A stretch of DNA of 34,879 bases from NCBI GenBank assembly GCA_903821465.1, contig CAIJLK010000198.1, forward strand, positions 1-34,879, in the 5' to 3' direction. A program made the position numbers and the translations under genes. Below are positions 1-10,465 of the stretch, piece after piece (the first letter of the stretch is position 1; the number at the start of each line of letters is the position of its first letter). The notes beneath the pieces are model-generated. The model made no database searches. It saw only the letters and a program-made list of their open reading frames with translations, and had not been told where the DNA came from. The DNA comes from an uncultured Bacteroidota bacterium (GTDB taxonomy: Bacteria; Bacteroidota; Bacteroidia; Chitinophagales; Chitinophagaceae).

Positions 1-173
<173 letters not shown>

Positions 174-188
174 TTATGAAAAAAAAGA

Positions 189-1289
189 TTAGTGGTGTGC
201 TTCTTCATGAGCACCTTCTCTTGACTGACCAATAAACACTGCGGTTAAGTTGGTAAAGATGAATGCCTGAATAAATGCTACCAATATTTCAATGAAATAA
301 ATAAATACTGTGAAAGCAATAGAAACTGGAGCAAAACCCCAACCTGCTGCTGTACTCATTGCACCGAAAATAAAGATCAACATTACAAAACAAGTAATGA
401 TGATATGTCCTGCTACCATATTGGCAAAAAGACGGACGATCAATGCAAATGGTTTCGTGAAAATTCCTAAGAACTCAACTGGCACCAGAATTGGTTTTAC
501 AAAACCAGGTACCGGCGGATTAAAAATATGTGCCCAGAAATGACGGTTGGTGCTGAATAGAATCACAAAAAAACTGATCACACCCAATACTACCGTGAAA
601 GCAATATTACCAGTAACATTTGCTGTTCCTGGAATTAATCCAATCAAGTTATTGATGAGGATGAAGAAGAATACTGTCAATAAATAAGGCATGTATTTTT
701 CATAAGCTTTACCCAAATTAGGCTTAGCAACATCATCTCTTACAAAAGTTATAACAGGCTCAATGGCATTCTGAAAACCAGATGGAGCAGTTCTAGCGCC
801 ACCTTTTTTATACTTGTTAGCAACACTGATCATAATCACTGATAATAATACCAGCGCCAAGATCATCTGAACTACATTACGTGTTAAACTAAAATCATAT
901 AGGGTTACCGATTCAGCATTTTTACCAGCTTCGTCAACAGCAACGATCTTTCCTTCTTCGCTTTTGTAACCATTATAAATAGCACCCTTGTTCAAATTGC
1001 TATAAGAAAATGCAGCGATCCCTCTTTCTTTAGAGTACACAATCACTGGCAATGGAATAGCTATTTCTGATTCGCCAATTGTGAAAAAGTGAAATTCATG
1101 GGCATCTAAAATATGCTCCATAATTAGTTGAGCAGGATCAAACGCGCCTTCTTTTTTCTCCTTTCCAGCTTGTTCGGTTCCAGCAGCCGCTTTTTCGGGC
1201 TCAGTTTGTGCATGCAGCGTAGTGACAAAAAGCATACTAAATACGCTGAACATCACTACCAATAAAGATTTTACGCTTCTAAGGGCCAT
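189..1289 (-). CDS. atpB: ATP synthase F0 subunit a
   Basis: Membrane stator subunit that forms the proton half-channels against the c ring. It has 366 residues, longer than the roughly 270 of E. coli. The extra length is a signal-peptide-like N-terminus (hydrophobic residues 9-26, ending LHAQ) followed by a charged Lys/Glu stretch and an extra periplasmic domain to about residue 135; such extensions are usual in Bacteroidota. The essential arginine is R286 in the motif IVRLFANM, and the final helices (FIYFIEILVAFIQAFIF) match the family. It is followed by atpE after 30 bp. A TATCTTTG box lies 20 bp before the start, so it probably has its own promoter despite the ABC gene upstream on the same strand. 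Confidence 0.97.
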   Translation of the reverse strand: MALRSVKSLLVVMFSVFSMLFVTTLHAQTEPEKAAAGTEQAGKEKKEGAFDPAQLIMEHILDAHEFHFFTIGESEIAIPLPVIVYSKERGIAAFSYSNLNKGAIYNGYKSEEGKIVAVDEAGKNAESVTLYDFSLTRNVVQMILALVLLSVIMISVANKYKKGGARTAPSGFQNAIEPVITFVRDDVAKPNLGKAYEKYMPYLLTVFFFILINNLIGLIPGTANVTGNIAFTVVLGVISFFVILFSTNRHFWAHIFNPPVPGFVKPILVPVEFLGIFTKPFALIVRLFANMVAGHIIITCFVMLIFIFGAMSTAAGWGFAPVSIAFTVFIYFIEILVAFIQAFIFTNLTAVFIGQSREGAHEEAHH

Positions 1290-1309
1290 ACCTATCTCGA
1301 AATTTGCGG

Positions 1310-1317
1310 CAAAGATA
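1310..1317 (-). promoter_or_regulatory. Putative -7 promoter element for atpB
   Basis: The minus strand reads TATCTTTG, an exact match to the Bacteroidota -7 consensus TAnnTTTG, with 20 nt between it and the atpB ATG. No TTTG lies at the -33 position. Spacing like that of other boxes in this window supports it. Confidence 0.5.
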
Positions 1318-1405
1318 GGGGTAAGGGCCCGAAAATTCGATGCGAAGGGCAGAAAATCTTAATGGTTTTTTCTGAACAGCTTAAGCGGTCGAAATCCACT
1401 GGTTT

Positions 1406-3223
1406 CTAAGCTGTAATTGTCTTTTTCTTTTCAAATTGCATCTCGTGGAGTTTTGCGTAGAGTCCGCCTAAAGCCAATAAACGCTCATGATTCCCTACTT
1501 CTTTCAGCTCTCCCTTGTCTAAGACCAGTATTTTATCAGCCTTGCGAATCGTAGAGAGTCGGTGTGCAATAATAATAGAAGTTCTACCAGAGATCAGGGT
1601 ATCAGTTGCTTTTTCGATCATCTGCTCACTTTCTGTATCGATAGAAGAAGTGGCTTCATCTAATATTAAAATAGCCGGATTATAGAGTAAGGCCCTGATA
1701 AATGACAATAACTGGCGTTGACCCAGACTCAGGGTATTGCCTCTCTCCATCACATGGTAATCATAGCCATTGGGTAATTGCATAATAAAATCATGCACCC
1801 CGATCATTTTTGCTGCTTCTATTACCTGTTCCCGCTTGATCTCAGGATTGCGAAGGGTAATATTGTCAAGTATTGAGCCGCTGAATAAGAATACATCCTG
1901 TAAAACCACCCCAATTCCCTTCCTTAGGGCATCTATATTATAATCGTTGATATTTACCCCATCCACTAAAATATTCCCTTTTTGTATCAGGTATAATTTA
2001 TTCAAAAGGCTGATGATACTCGTCTTTCCACTTCCAGTATGACCCACCAACGCCACCGTTTCCCCTGCCTTCACCGTAAAATTGATATCCTTCAACACAT
2101 AATTTTCTTCATTGTATGCAAACCAAACATGATCGAATTCTATTCCCCCTTTCATATGGGCCGGAATAAATGCAGTTGGTGCAGATGCAGGCAAAAAGTC
2201 TGGATTATCTAAAACTACAAATACTCTTTCGGCCGCGATCATACCCATTTGAAGTACATTGAATTTATCCGCAATCACTCGTAGTGGTCTGAAAATTTGG
2301 TTGAGATATAATATAAAAGCAACAAGCAATCCTGCATCCAATGTTTTTCCTGCTATCCACCAAACCAATAAACCCGTACTCACAGCTAATACCACTTCTA
2401 CTATTGGAAAAAAGACCGAGTAAGCGAAGATGGCATTCACATTTGCATTACGATGTTCGGTATTGATCTTATTGAACTTATTAAATTCCCGATCCTCACT
2501 CGCAAAAGCTTGTACCACCTGCATTCCTGTGATATGCTCCTGTACAAATGCATTCAATGCTGCCACAGCATTTCTAACCCTAATAAAACTTTTATTGACG
2601 CTCTCCTTAAAATAATAAGTAGCTACAATCATGATTGGGAATGGCACCAAACTGATTAGCGTTAAACGCCAGTCCATCCAAAACATCGTTGCCAAAGTAA
2701 AAATGATGGTCAGCAAGTCGGCAATGATTGGAATCAATCCATCTGAAAAAATATCGTTGATACTTTCTATATCATTAATAGTTCTGGTAGTGAGTGTACC
2801 AATCGGTGTTTTATCGAACTGCGACAAATTTAATCCCAGTACTTTCTCAAAAACCGCAACGCGCATATCTCTTACAACACTCTGTCCCATCCAAGATGTG
2901 GTGAAACTAAATACAAAGCGGACACTGGTTTCAATAAAGAGAAAGATTACCTGGAAAATGGTAACAGCAATAATGAATTTGGTAATATCTGATAGATCTG
3001 TTTGAAACAATACTGCTTTGAGCCAAGCTGGCAAGTGTACCGATTTTCCGCTGGCACTATCAACTGTTAGTTGAATCAGGTAAGGCCGAATAGGCGCAAA
3101 TACCGCCATCAATACAGCCAAGAAAATACTTCCATAGAATTTACCGGAATAGGGTTTTACGAACTGAAAAATTCTGCTGAATAGAGAAAATTCAAATATT
3201 TTTTTAGTCTTGGTTTTTTGCAT
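1406..3223 (-). CDS. ABC exporter half-transporter (MsbA/MdlB-like, permease fused to ATPase)
   Basis: About 605 residues with an N-terminal six-helix type I exporter domain (about 30-330) and a C-terminal nucleotide-binding domain. In numbering from the GTG at 3229, Walker A is GHTGSGKTS (396-404), the Q-loop Gln 444, the signature TLSLGQRQ (499-506), Walker B LILDEATSSID with Glu525, and the H-loop His556. The signature is LSLGQ rather than LSGGQ, a variant common in the MdlA/MdlB-type subgroup. All catalytic residues are present, so it should be active, probably as a homodimer; the substrate cannot be told. A GTG at 3229 could also start it; I prefer the ATG at 3223 because a -7 box at 3232-3239 would place the transcript start near 3226. 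It is divergent from the (p)ppGpp gene with only 43 bp between starts. Confidence 0.9.
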   Translation of the reverse strand: MQKTKTKKIFEFSLFSRIFQFVKPYSGKFYGSIFLAVLMAVFAPIRPYLIQLTVDSASGKSVHLPAWLKAVLFQTDLSDITKFIIAVTIFQVIFLFIETSVRFVFSFTTSWMGQSVVRDMRVAVFEKVLGLNLSQFDKTPIGTLTTRTINDIESINDIFSDGLIPIIADLLTIIFTLATMFWMDWRLTLISLVPFPIMIVATYYFKESVNKSFIRVRNAVAALNAFVQEHITGMQVVQAFASEDREFNKFNKINTEHRNANVNAIFAYSVFFPIVEVVLAVSTGLLVWWIAGKTLDAGLLVAFILYLNQIFRPLRVIADKFNVLQMGMIAAERVFVVLDNPDFLPASAPTAFIPAHMKGGIEFDHVWFAYNEENYVLKDINFTVKAGETVALVGHTGSGKTSIISLLNKLYLIQKGNILVDGVNINDYNIDALRKGIGVVLQDVFLFSGSILDNITLRNPEIKREQVIEAAKMIGVHDFIMQLPNGYDYHVMERGNTLSLGQRQLLSFIRALLYNPAILILDEATSSIDTESEQMIEKATDTLISGRTSIIIAHRLSTIRKADKILVLDKGELKEVGNHERLLALGGLYAKLHEMQFEKKKTITA

Positions 3224-3231
3224 GATCACTG

Positions 3232-3239
3232 CAAATGTA
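3232..3239 (-). promoter_or_regulatory. Putative -7 promoter element for the ABC exporter
   Basis: The minus strand reads TACATTTG, an exact TAnnTTTG match, ending 8 nt before the ATG at 3223. The transcript would be leaderless or nearly so. It sits in the 43-bp space shared with the divergent (p)ppGpp gene. Confidence 0.45.
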
Positions 3240-3266
3240 ACAACTAAGAATTATATTCGCTATTCG

Positions 3267-5531
3267 ATGGAACAAGCAGTGGACAATCAATCTTCAGAAG
3301 CAGCGCTTCCAAAATATAATCTAACAGTTGAACAGGAGAAGAATGAAATTCTCCGGCATTATCGTGCTTTGCTGCGCAGCTTGCGTCCAAAATTAAAAAG
3401 AGGAAATAAGGAACTGGTGCGTCATGCTTTTGAAATGGCAGTCGAGGCACATAAAACCATGCGCAGAAAAAGTGGTGAACCTTATATCATTCATCCCCTA
3501 GCTGTGGCAATGATTTGTGTGGAAGAAATCGGACTTGGTGTACGTAGTACCATTTGTGCCTTGTTACATGATACAGTAGAAGATACAGACATCTCACTCG
3601 AAGATGTGGAACATGAATTCGGTACAGAGATCATGCGTATCGTTGATGGATTAACTAAAATCTCAAATGTAATTGATACCAATACCAGTCAGCAAGCAGA
3701 GAACTTTAAAAAAATTCTATTAACGTTAACTGATGACCCACGCGTTATCTTGATCAAACTAGCAGATCGTTTGCACAATATGCGTACGCTCGATAGTATG
3801 AAACGCGAGAAGCAATTAAAGATCGCATCTGAAACTGTTTGGGTATATGCTCCACTCGCTCATCGAATGGGTTTGTATAGTATCAAGACAGAACTCGAAG
3901 ATCTTTCCATGAAATACATGGAGCCAGAAGCTTATCGCGATATCGCAAAAAAATTATCAGAGACCAAGAGAGAAAGAAGCCGTTATATCAATGAATTTAT
4001 TCGTCCACTCAAAGAAAAATTAGAAGCATCTGATTTTGATTTTGAAATTTATGGGCGACCAAAAAGCATTCATAGTATCTGGAATAAGATCAAGAAAAAA
4101 GCAGTTGCTTTTGAAGAAGTGTACGACCTCTTTGCAATTCGTGTGATCTTAAATTCGCCTACCGAAAAAGAAAAAGAAGATTGCTGGAAAGTTTATTCAC
4201 TCATTACCGATGAATATAATCCTTCTCCTGAACGTTTACGTGATTGGTTAAGTAACCCCAAAAGCAATGGATACGAGGCTTTGCATACTACAGTAATGGG
4301 ACCACAGGGTAAATGGGTAGAGGTACAAATTCGTTCTAAACGTATGAACGAAATTGCTGAGAAAGGATTGGCTGCGCACTATAAATACAAAGAAGGTGGT
4401 GGTGATGAAGACCGATTCGATAAATGGTTCGGACAGATCAGAGAAGTATTAGCTACACCCGATACTGATACGGTTGATTTCTTACAAGATTTTAAAACAT
4501 CTTTCTTAGCAGAAGAAATTTATGTGTATACCCCAAAAGGCGATGTAAAAATGTTGCCTGTTGGAAGTACAGCGCTTGATTTTGCATTCTCTATTCACTC
4601 TGCTATTGGTACTAAATGTATTGGCGCAAAAGTGCATCATAAGTTAGTACCTATCAGTCATAAATTGCGCAGTGGAGATCAGATAGAAATCATAACCAGT
4701 GGCAAACAAAAACCATCGGAAGATTGGCTGAACATTGTAGTTACTGCAAAAGCAAAAAGCAAAATAAAAGATGCACTTCGCGAAGAAAAAAGAAAGATCG
4801 CAGAAGATGGTAAGTATACCTTGCAACGAAAGCTAGAAGGATTTGGTGCATCTATGAATCAGCATAATATTGATGAGCTGGTACATTTTTATAAAGTTCC
4901 TTCACAACTAGATCTGCTTTATAAAATCGCAACAAAATCTATTGATCTAAAAGAAATCAAAGATTTTAATTTAATTGGCGACCGTATAGAACATCCGCGT
5001 CCCAAACCTGTGGTGCTTGAATTGAACATTGATCATAACCAGGCCAAACATTTTTCTAAAAAAGATTCTGAGCTCATCATCTTTGGTGAAAGCAGCGATA
5101 GGATCGTTTATAATTTAGCAAAATGCTGCAACCCCATTCCTGGAGATGACGTATTTGGATTTGTAAGTACTGGAAAAGGATTAATCATACATCGCACAAC
5201 ATGCCCGAATGCAACACAGTTAATGGCCAATTACGGACATCGTGTAGTAAAAACCAAATGGGCTAAGAACAAAGAAATATCTTTCCTGACTGGCCTAAAA
5301 ATTATTGGAATGGATGATGTAGGTGTTATTAATAAAATCACCAATATCATCAGTGGCGATATGCGCGTAAACATCGCGGCACTTACCATTGAATCGTCAG
5401 AAGGAATTTTTAGAGGCACTATCAAAGTTTTTGTACACGATAAAGAAGAACTCGAAGAATTGGTAGACCGTTTAAAACAACTGAAAGGAATACAAACAGT
5501 TGATCGATTTGATACTGATACACCCACCTAA
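3267..5531 (+). CDS. Bifunctional (p)ppGpp synthetase/hydrolase (Rel/SpoT family)
   Basis: Makes and degrades the stringent-response alarmone (p)ppGpp in the cytoplasm. From the ATG at 3267 it has 754 residues. Order: HD hydrolase with His76 (IIHP), H101-D102 and E105-D106 (HDTVED), all intact; synthetase about 256-376 (YGRPKSIHSIW, VYDLFAIRV, NGYEALHTTV, VEVQIRS); TGS domain about 415-476 (EIYVYTPKG); a conserved CC-containing segment (LAKCCNPIPGD); and a C-terminal ACT domain. Both catalytic halves look functional, so this is the bifunctional long Rel type, not synthetase-only RelA. The frame is open upstream to 3210, but that part overlaps the divergent ABC gene; the start MEQAVDN is preferred. 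An imperfect -7 box (TATATTCG, 3252-3259) precedes it. Confidence 0.95.
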   Translation: MEQAVDNQSSEAALPKYNLTVEQEKNEILRHYRALLRSLRPKLKRGNKELVRHAFEMAVEAHKTMRRKSGEPYIIHPLAVAMICVEEIGLGVRSTICALLHDTVEDTDISLEDVEHEFGTEIMRIVDGLTKISNVIDTNTSQQAENFKKILLTLTDDPRVILIKLADRLHNMRTLDSMKREKQLKIASETVWVYAPLAHRMGLYSIKTELEDLSMKYMEPEAYRDIAKKLSETKRERSRYINEFIRPLKEKLEASDFDFEIYGRPKSIHSIWNKIKKKAVAFEEVYDLFAIRVILNSPTEKEKEDCWKVYSLITDEYNPSPERLRDWLSNPKSNGYEALHTTVMGPQGKWVEVQIRSKRMNEIAEKGLAAHYKYKEGGGDEDRFDKWFGQIREVLATPDTDTVDFLQDFKTSFLAEEIYVYTPKGDVKMLPVGSTALDFAFSIHSAIGTKCIGAKVHHKLVPISHKLRSGDQIEIITSGKQKPSEDWLNIVVTAKAKSKIKDALREEKRKIAEDGKYTLQRKLEGFGASMNQHNIDELVHFYKVPSQLDLLYKIATKSIDLKEIKDFNLIGDRIEHPRPKPVVLELNIDHNQAKHFSKKDSELIIFGESSDRIVYNLAKCCNPIPGDDVFGFVSTGKGLIIHRTTCPNATQLMANYGHRVVKTKWAKNKEISFLTGLKIIGMDDVGVINKITNIISGDMRVNIAALTIESSEGIFRGTIKVFVHDKEELEELVDRLKQLKGIQTVDRFDTDTPT

Positions 5532-5558
5532 TAAGGATTTACACATTTTATTCAAAAA

Positions 5559-6898
<1,340 letters not shown>

Positions 6899-6930
6899 GA
6901 AATTTTAATTTTTAAAAAGAAAAAGAAAAA

Positions 6931-6938
6931 TATTTTTG
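6931..6938 (+). promoter_or_regulatory. Putative -7 promoter element for the acidic protein
   Basis: TATTTTTG is an exact TAnnTTTG match 48 nt before the ATG at 6987. The surroundings are very AT-rich, so chance occurrence is possible. Confidence 0.35.
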
Positions 6939-6986
6939 GTTAATACAATTTTGCGTCTAAAATTTACGCATTAATCTTATTAGAAT

Positions 6987-7445
6987 ATGGCAGCGAAATC
7001 TGATAAGGATAGCAAATCCTCTACTCCAAAGACAACACCGGCAAAGAATGTCGATGCAACACCATCTCCAAAAAGTAAAAAACAATTGGATGATGATGAT
7101 GATGATTTAGACGACGACGATGATGCGTTGGACGTCGCACCCGCAAAGAAGGGTGCTACAAAAGCTTCCTCGAAAAAGTCGAAGGATGACGACGACGACG
7201 ATGAAGATGAGACAGAAATAGAAGACGATTGGGATAAAGCCGAAGAAGACGATGACTGGGATCCAGACTTCGACGAATTCGATATTCCAAAAAGCAAGGG
7301 TAAAAAAGCACCTAGTACTGGTAGTTCAAAGAAAAAAGCCGAAGAAGAAGACGACTTTAAACTAGACGAAGACTTCAAAGAATTCGATTTGTTTAATGAT
7401 AAGGATAGCGGTTTCGACGACGACGATGATGATGATGATTTCTAA
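6987..7445 (+). CDS. Acidic low-complexity protein of unknown function
   Basis: A 152-residue protein that I cannot assign to a family. It alternates Lys/Ser/Pro/Thr-rich basic blocks (about 1-33, 51-66, 101-117) with Asp runs (35-40, 42-46, 67-72, 144-151) and should be intrinsically disordered: no signal peptide, no membrane segment, few hydrophobics. A short motif occurs twice, DPDFDEFDI (92-100) and DEDFKEFDL (117-125). Asp codons mix GAT and GAC, so the runs are not one simple trinucleotide expansion, which suggests selection on the protein. It ends in FDDDDDDDDF. A strong terminator follows, supporting a real transcript end. Candidate roles such as an acidic tail protein binding RNA polymerase, ribosomes or DNA-binding proteins are guesses. 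The Ser-rich opposite frame is a shadow. Confidence 0.75.
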   Translation: MAAKSDKDSKSSTPKTTPAKNVDATPSPKSKKQLDDDDDDLDDDDDALDVAPAKKGATKASSKKSKDDDDDDEDETEIEDDWDKAEEDDDWDPDFDEFDIPKSKGKKAPSTGSSKKKAEEEDDFKLDEDFKEFDLFNDKDSGFDDDDDDDDF

Positions 7446-7466
7446 ACGAATTTTCTGATACGATAC

Positions 7467-7501
7467 ATGTTGAATTGGTAGCCCAATTCAACATTTTTTT
7501 T
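7467..7501 (+). terminator. Rho-independent terminator after the acidic protein gene
   Basis: Perfect 11-bp stem TGTTGAATTGG (7468-7478) / CCAATTCAACA (7483-7493), loop TAGC, then eight T (7494-7501). It lies 22 bp after the stop and is oriented for plus-strand transcription. Confidence 0.9.
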
Positions 7502-7514
7502 GTAACCAGATAAA

Positions 7515-8579
7515 TTATTTTGAAGCCGAACTGCCTTCTATTAATACCCGATATGATTCCATAAGGATCTGACTCTTCTTAGATTCAAAGATGGCTAACT
7601 TATCTTTTGGAATGCGCATGCTGTATGGCTTTCCTTCTGAAAGTGTTTTATCAAAACCTGGGTTCCATTTATTGAACTGACTAATTTCCATCGTCAGACT
7701 ATTGGTTAATACCATAGAATTATATCGTCCACTAAGATTGATAGTTGTTGTATTTGCCAATTCATCGTTTGTTAAGCTTACTTGCAAATTGTCTGTGATC
7801 TGTGCAGCTTTTACTTTTATTGTTTCATCAGCTGTGAGAGTTGTCCATCCTCCGGAACCTTCAAAAACATAATGTGTGGCAATAAATTTCTTAACGTGTG
7901 TTCTAGTTTCCTCTTTTAAATAATATTGAAGCACCCAAAAATCTCTACTTCCCGATTTCCTAATACATTGTCTAACCCTTCCCGCTCCCCCATTGTAGGC
8001 TGCTACTACCAATAACCAATCACCAAATTCGGCATATAATTCCTTCATCAGTTTGGCTGCCACATGTGTGCTTTTATAAAAGTCCATCCGCTCATCGTTG
8101 GCCCCAACGCGCAAACCAAAACGCTTGGCTTCATAATCCATCAATTGCCATGGACCAACTGCACCGGCCCATGAAACTAGTCCGGGTTGTAAATGACTTT
8201 CAATCACACTCAAATATTTCATCTCCTTGGGTATGCCGTACATAGCCAAGATATTGTCGTACAAATCAAAATAAGGCTTACCCCAGGTCTTCATTCGATC
8301 CAATTCCTTTCCTTGTTTGCGGACATATTCCTGTACAAATGAAACAGCTTGGGGATTTAATTGATTGATATAGGGCTTAGTAGCATCAAATTTATTGGCT
8401 ACAAACAAACTCTGAAAACCATAACGGTCTTTAGTGGTGTCTACGGTTGGTTTCTCTTTGAATGCCGGATCAGTAACAAAACTCATGGTTCCAACGGCAC
8501 CTGCCAACAAAGCAAAAGCCCCCAGCATAAAATGGGAGATCGAAAGCCGTGTTTGTATTGAGATGCCGAACCAGTTCAT
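7515..8579 (-). CDS. Membrane-bound lytic murein transglycosylase (MltD-like, SLT domain)
   Basis: Cleaves the MurNAc-GlcNAc bond of peptidoglycan with 1,6-anhydro formation. From the ATG at 8579 it has 354 residues: a hydrophobic segment near residues 17-33 (signal anchor), then a transglycosylase domain with catalytic Glu127 in SVIESHL, the conserved GAVGPWQLM, and AAYNGGAGRV. The C-terminal about 120 residues resemble the region after SLT in MltD, but I see no LysM repeats, so it is shorter than E. coli MltD. The frame is open to an ATG at 8618, but an exact -7 box (8604-8611) lies between the two ATGs, so a transcript from it could only use 8579. It follows gatA in the tatA-gatA direction. 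Confidence 0.88.
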   Translation of the reverse strand: MNWFGISIQTRLSISHFMLGAFALLAGAVGTMSFVTDPAFKEKPTVDTTKDRYGFQSLFVANKFDATKPYINQLNPQAVSFVQEYVRKQGKELDRMKTWGKPYFDLYDNILAMYGIPKEMKYLSVIESHLQPGLVSWAGAVGPWQLMDYEAKRFGLRVGANDERMDFYKSTHVAAKLMKELYAEFGDWLLVVAAYNGGAGRVRQCIRKSGSRDFWVLQYYLKEETRTHVKKFIATHYVFEGSGGWTTLTADETIKVKAAQITDNLQVSLTNDELANTTTINLSGRYNSMVLTNSLTMEISQFNKWNPGFDKTLSEGKPYSMRIPKDKLAIFESKKSQILMESYRVLIEGSSASK

Positions 8580-8603
8580 GCCAAATAATTTTGCTATGAT
8601 TTG

Positions 8604-8611
8604 CAAAATTA
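8604..8611 (-). promoter_or_regulatory. Putative -7 promoter element for the lytic transglycosylase
   Basis: The minus strand reads TAATTTTG, an exact TAnnTTTG match, 24 nt before the ATG at 8579. It lies inside the longer possible ORF, so it also helps decide the start. Confidence 0.45.
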
Positions 8612-8667
8612 GTGCCAAATAATTGAATGCTATGTGAAAGTGCTGCTTATGGGATATAATAGATTGA

Positions 8668-10098
8668 CTAAGAACGCATTAGCTGATCAGATAACTGCAG
8701 CATTTTTGTTTCTTCAAAATGATTTGTCATGATCTGCAACCCAAATGGCATACCATTCGAATGGGTAAATAAAGGAATAGAGACAGCTGGTATCCCTACC
8801 AAATTAGCAAAAACAGTATAGATATCTGCCAGGAACATGGCCACCTGATCGTCTGATTTTTCTCCAATTTTAAAAGCTGTAGCAGGTACGGTCGGAGAAA
8901 TAATCGCTTCGTAAGTATTAAATACTTCTACTGATTTATTGTAGAGTATGCGACGTACTTGCTGCGCCTTTGTAAAATAGGCATCGAAATAACCAGCACT
9001 TAAAACAAAAGTTCCTAGCATGATCCTTCTTTGCACTTCCTTTCCAAACCCTGCACTTCTTGATGCTTTATATAATTCGTTCAATTCGGGGTTCACAAGT
9101 GGTGCCCGATACCCAAATCGAACCGCATCGAATCGCGAAAAATTACTCGAAGCTTCAGCGGTAGTCAATACATAATAAGTAGGAACAATATGTTTGAGGA
9201 ACTCAAATTCAATGGGGTCGACAGTATGCCCTTCTTGCTTTAAGCGTTCGATTAAACTAGTAATTCCAGCTCTGATCTCCGGGTCTAATCCCGGGTGTTC
9301 TAATGCTTGCCTAAAATAAGCAATGCGATATTTTTTGGGTGACTGATTCAATTCCGACCTATAAGCGGGAACGGGCTTTTCAGAAACCGTACTATCAAAA
9401 TCATCTGCACCAGCAATTACTTCTAAACAAACTGCTGCATCTTCCACAGTTTTTGAAAAAATGCCGATCTGATCAAAGCTTGAAGCATAGGCGATCAATC
9501 CATAACGCGAAATTCTTCCATAGCTTGGCTTTAACCCTATTACGCCACAGAAGTCAGCCGGCTGTCGAACAGAGCCTCCCGTATCACTTCCTAAACTGAT
9601 CATGGTTAAATTTGCCTGAACACTTACGGCCGACCCACCAGAGGAACCACCAGGAACTCGAGACTCATCTAATGCATTTCTCACAGCACCAAATGCAGAG
9701 TTCTCATTGCTACTACCCATTGCAAACTCATCGCAGTTTTGTCGCCCTATAATAATGGCTTCCTCCTGCAATAATTTTTCAACAACAGTAGCGTGATAAA
9801 TTGATTTGAAATTTTCTAGGATCTTAGAACCGGCAGATACAACATGGCCTTTGTAACAGATTACATCTTTAATGCCAACTACTACGCCATGCAATTTACC
9901 AATTGGCAGGCCGCTAATTCTGCTAGCATCCAAACGATGGGCCTCAGCAATAGCTTCAGCTTCGAATACTTCTAAGAAAGCATTGAGTTGTGGTTTTTCT
10001 TTGATAGCCGCCAAATAAAAATGAACGGCTTCCACACAGGTGGTTTGGCCGTTCTGTAATGCGGTATGGTAGTCTTTGATAGAGCTAAACCGAAACAA
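8668..10098 (-). CDS. gatA: Aspartyl/glutamyl-tRNA(Asn/Gln) amidotransferase subunit A
   Basis: Glutaminase/amidase subunit of GatCAB, which converts misacylated Glu-tRNA(Gln) or Asp-tRNA(Asn) to the amide form. The 476 residues contain the complete amidase-signature triad: Lys77 (GIKDV), cis-Ser152 (PGGSSGGS) and the nucleophile Ser176 (SDTGGSVRQP). The length is near the usual 480-490. gatB and gatC are not in the window, so the subunits are encoded apart, as is common in this phylum. The start lies 28 bp after the tatA stop, on the same strand, so both are probably one transcript from the tatA promoter. Confidence 0.96.
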   Translation of the reverse strand: MFRFSSIKDYHTALQNGQTTCVEAVHFYLAAIKEKPQLNAFLEVFEAEAIAEAHRLDASRISGLPIGKLHGVVVGIKDVICYKGHVVSAGSKILENFKSIYHATVVEKLLQEEAIIIGRQNCDEFAMGSSNENSAFGAVRNALDESRVPGGSSGGSAVSVQANLTMISLGSDTGGSVRQPADFCGVIGLKPSYGRISRYGLIAYASSFDQIGIFSKTVEDAAVCLEVIAGADDFDSTVSEKPVPAYRSELNQSPKKYRIAYFRQALEHPGLDPEIRAGITSLIERLKQEGHTVDPIEFEFLKHIVPTYYVLTTAEASSNFSRFDAVRFGYRAPLVNPELNELYKASRSAGFGKEVQRRIMLGTFVLSAGYFDAYFTKAQQVRRILYNKSVEVFNTYEAIISPTVPATAFKIGEKSDDQVAMFLADIYTVFANLVGIPAVSIPLFTHSNGMPFGLQIMTNHFEETKMLQLSDQLMRS

Positions 10099-10126
10099 AG
10101 CCTAAGAATCTTTTAATTAAACGAAT

Positions 10127-10327
10127 TTAAGCTTGCGGTGGGGTTGCAGTCTTATCCTTTTCTTTCATTCCTTCTTCTAATTCTTTCTTCACATTGTCTT
10201 TAGCATCGTTAAACTCACGAATACCCTTTCCAAGGCCTTTCATAAATTCCGGGATCTTGCGACCACCAAACAAAACTAAAACTACTACTGCGATGAGTAA
10301 AATTTCTTGAAATCCTAAATTGCCCAT
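10127..10327 (-). CDS. tatA: Twin-arginine translocase subunit TatA/TatE
   Basis: Pore-forming small subunit of the Tat system, which exports folded proteins. The 66 residues show the family plan: a short N-terminus, one transmembrane helix (about 7-20), the FGGRKIPE hinge, an amphipathic helix ([11 protein letters not shown]) and a charged, Lys/Glu-rich tail. tatC is not in the window. It has a promoter-like box 20 nt upstream and leads into gatA. Confidence 0.95.
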   Translation of the reverse strand: MGNLGFQEILLIAVVVLVLFGGRKIPEFMKGLGKGIREFNDAKDNVKKELEEGMKEKDKTATPPQA

Positions 10328-10347
10328 AAAATTTGGTTTGAGGTCAT

Positions 10348-10378
10348 CAAAGTTAATGGAAAAGAAATCCCATCCAAC
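10348..10378 (-). promoter_or_regulatory. Putative promoter of tatA-gatA
   Basis: The minus strand reads TAACTTTG at 10348-10355 (exact -7 match), with GTTG at 10375-10378, a 3-of-4 match to the -33 element TTTG at exactly the expected 19-bp spacing. The box ends 20 nt before the tatA ATG. This is the best two-part promoter candidate in the window. Confidence 0.6.
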
Positions 10379-10405
10379 TAAATAATGTTAAAGAAACAAG
10401 TTTTA

Positions 10406-10446
10406 ACGAAAAAGCGGAAGAATAGATTTACTAATCTTCCGCTTTT
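10406..10446 (-). terminator. Rho-independent terminator after rplS
   Basis: Perfect 11-bp stem AAAGCGGAAGA (10411-10421) / TCTTCCGCTTT (10435-10445) with a 13-nt loop. On the minus strand the stem runs into a short T tract (CCGCTTTTTCG), 20 bp after the rplS stop. Confidence 0.8.
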
Positions 10447-10465
10447 AATTATTTCAGCTAATTGC

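Noticed and set aside
1406..3223. The LSLGQ signature in the first ABC exporter as a sign of degeneracy
   Set aside because: Variants of LSGGQ are common in the MdlA/MdlB-like group, and Walker A, Walker B, Q-loop and H-loop are intact.
6980..7378. Minus-strand Ser-rich ORF opposite the acidic gene
   Set aside because: It is the mirror of the Asp codon runs (GAT/GAC read as ATC/GTC-shifted Ser codons) and has no independent support.
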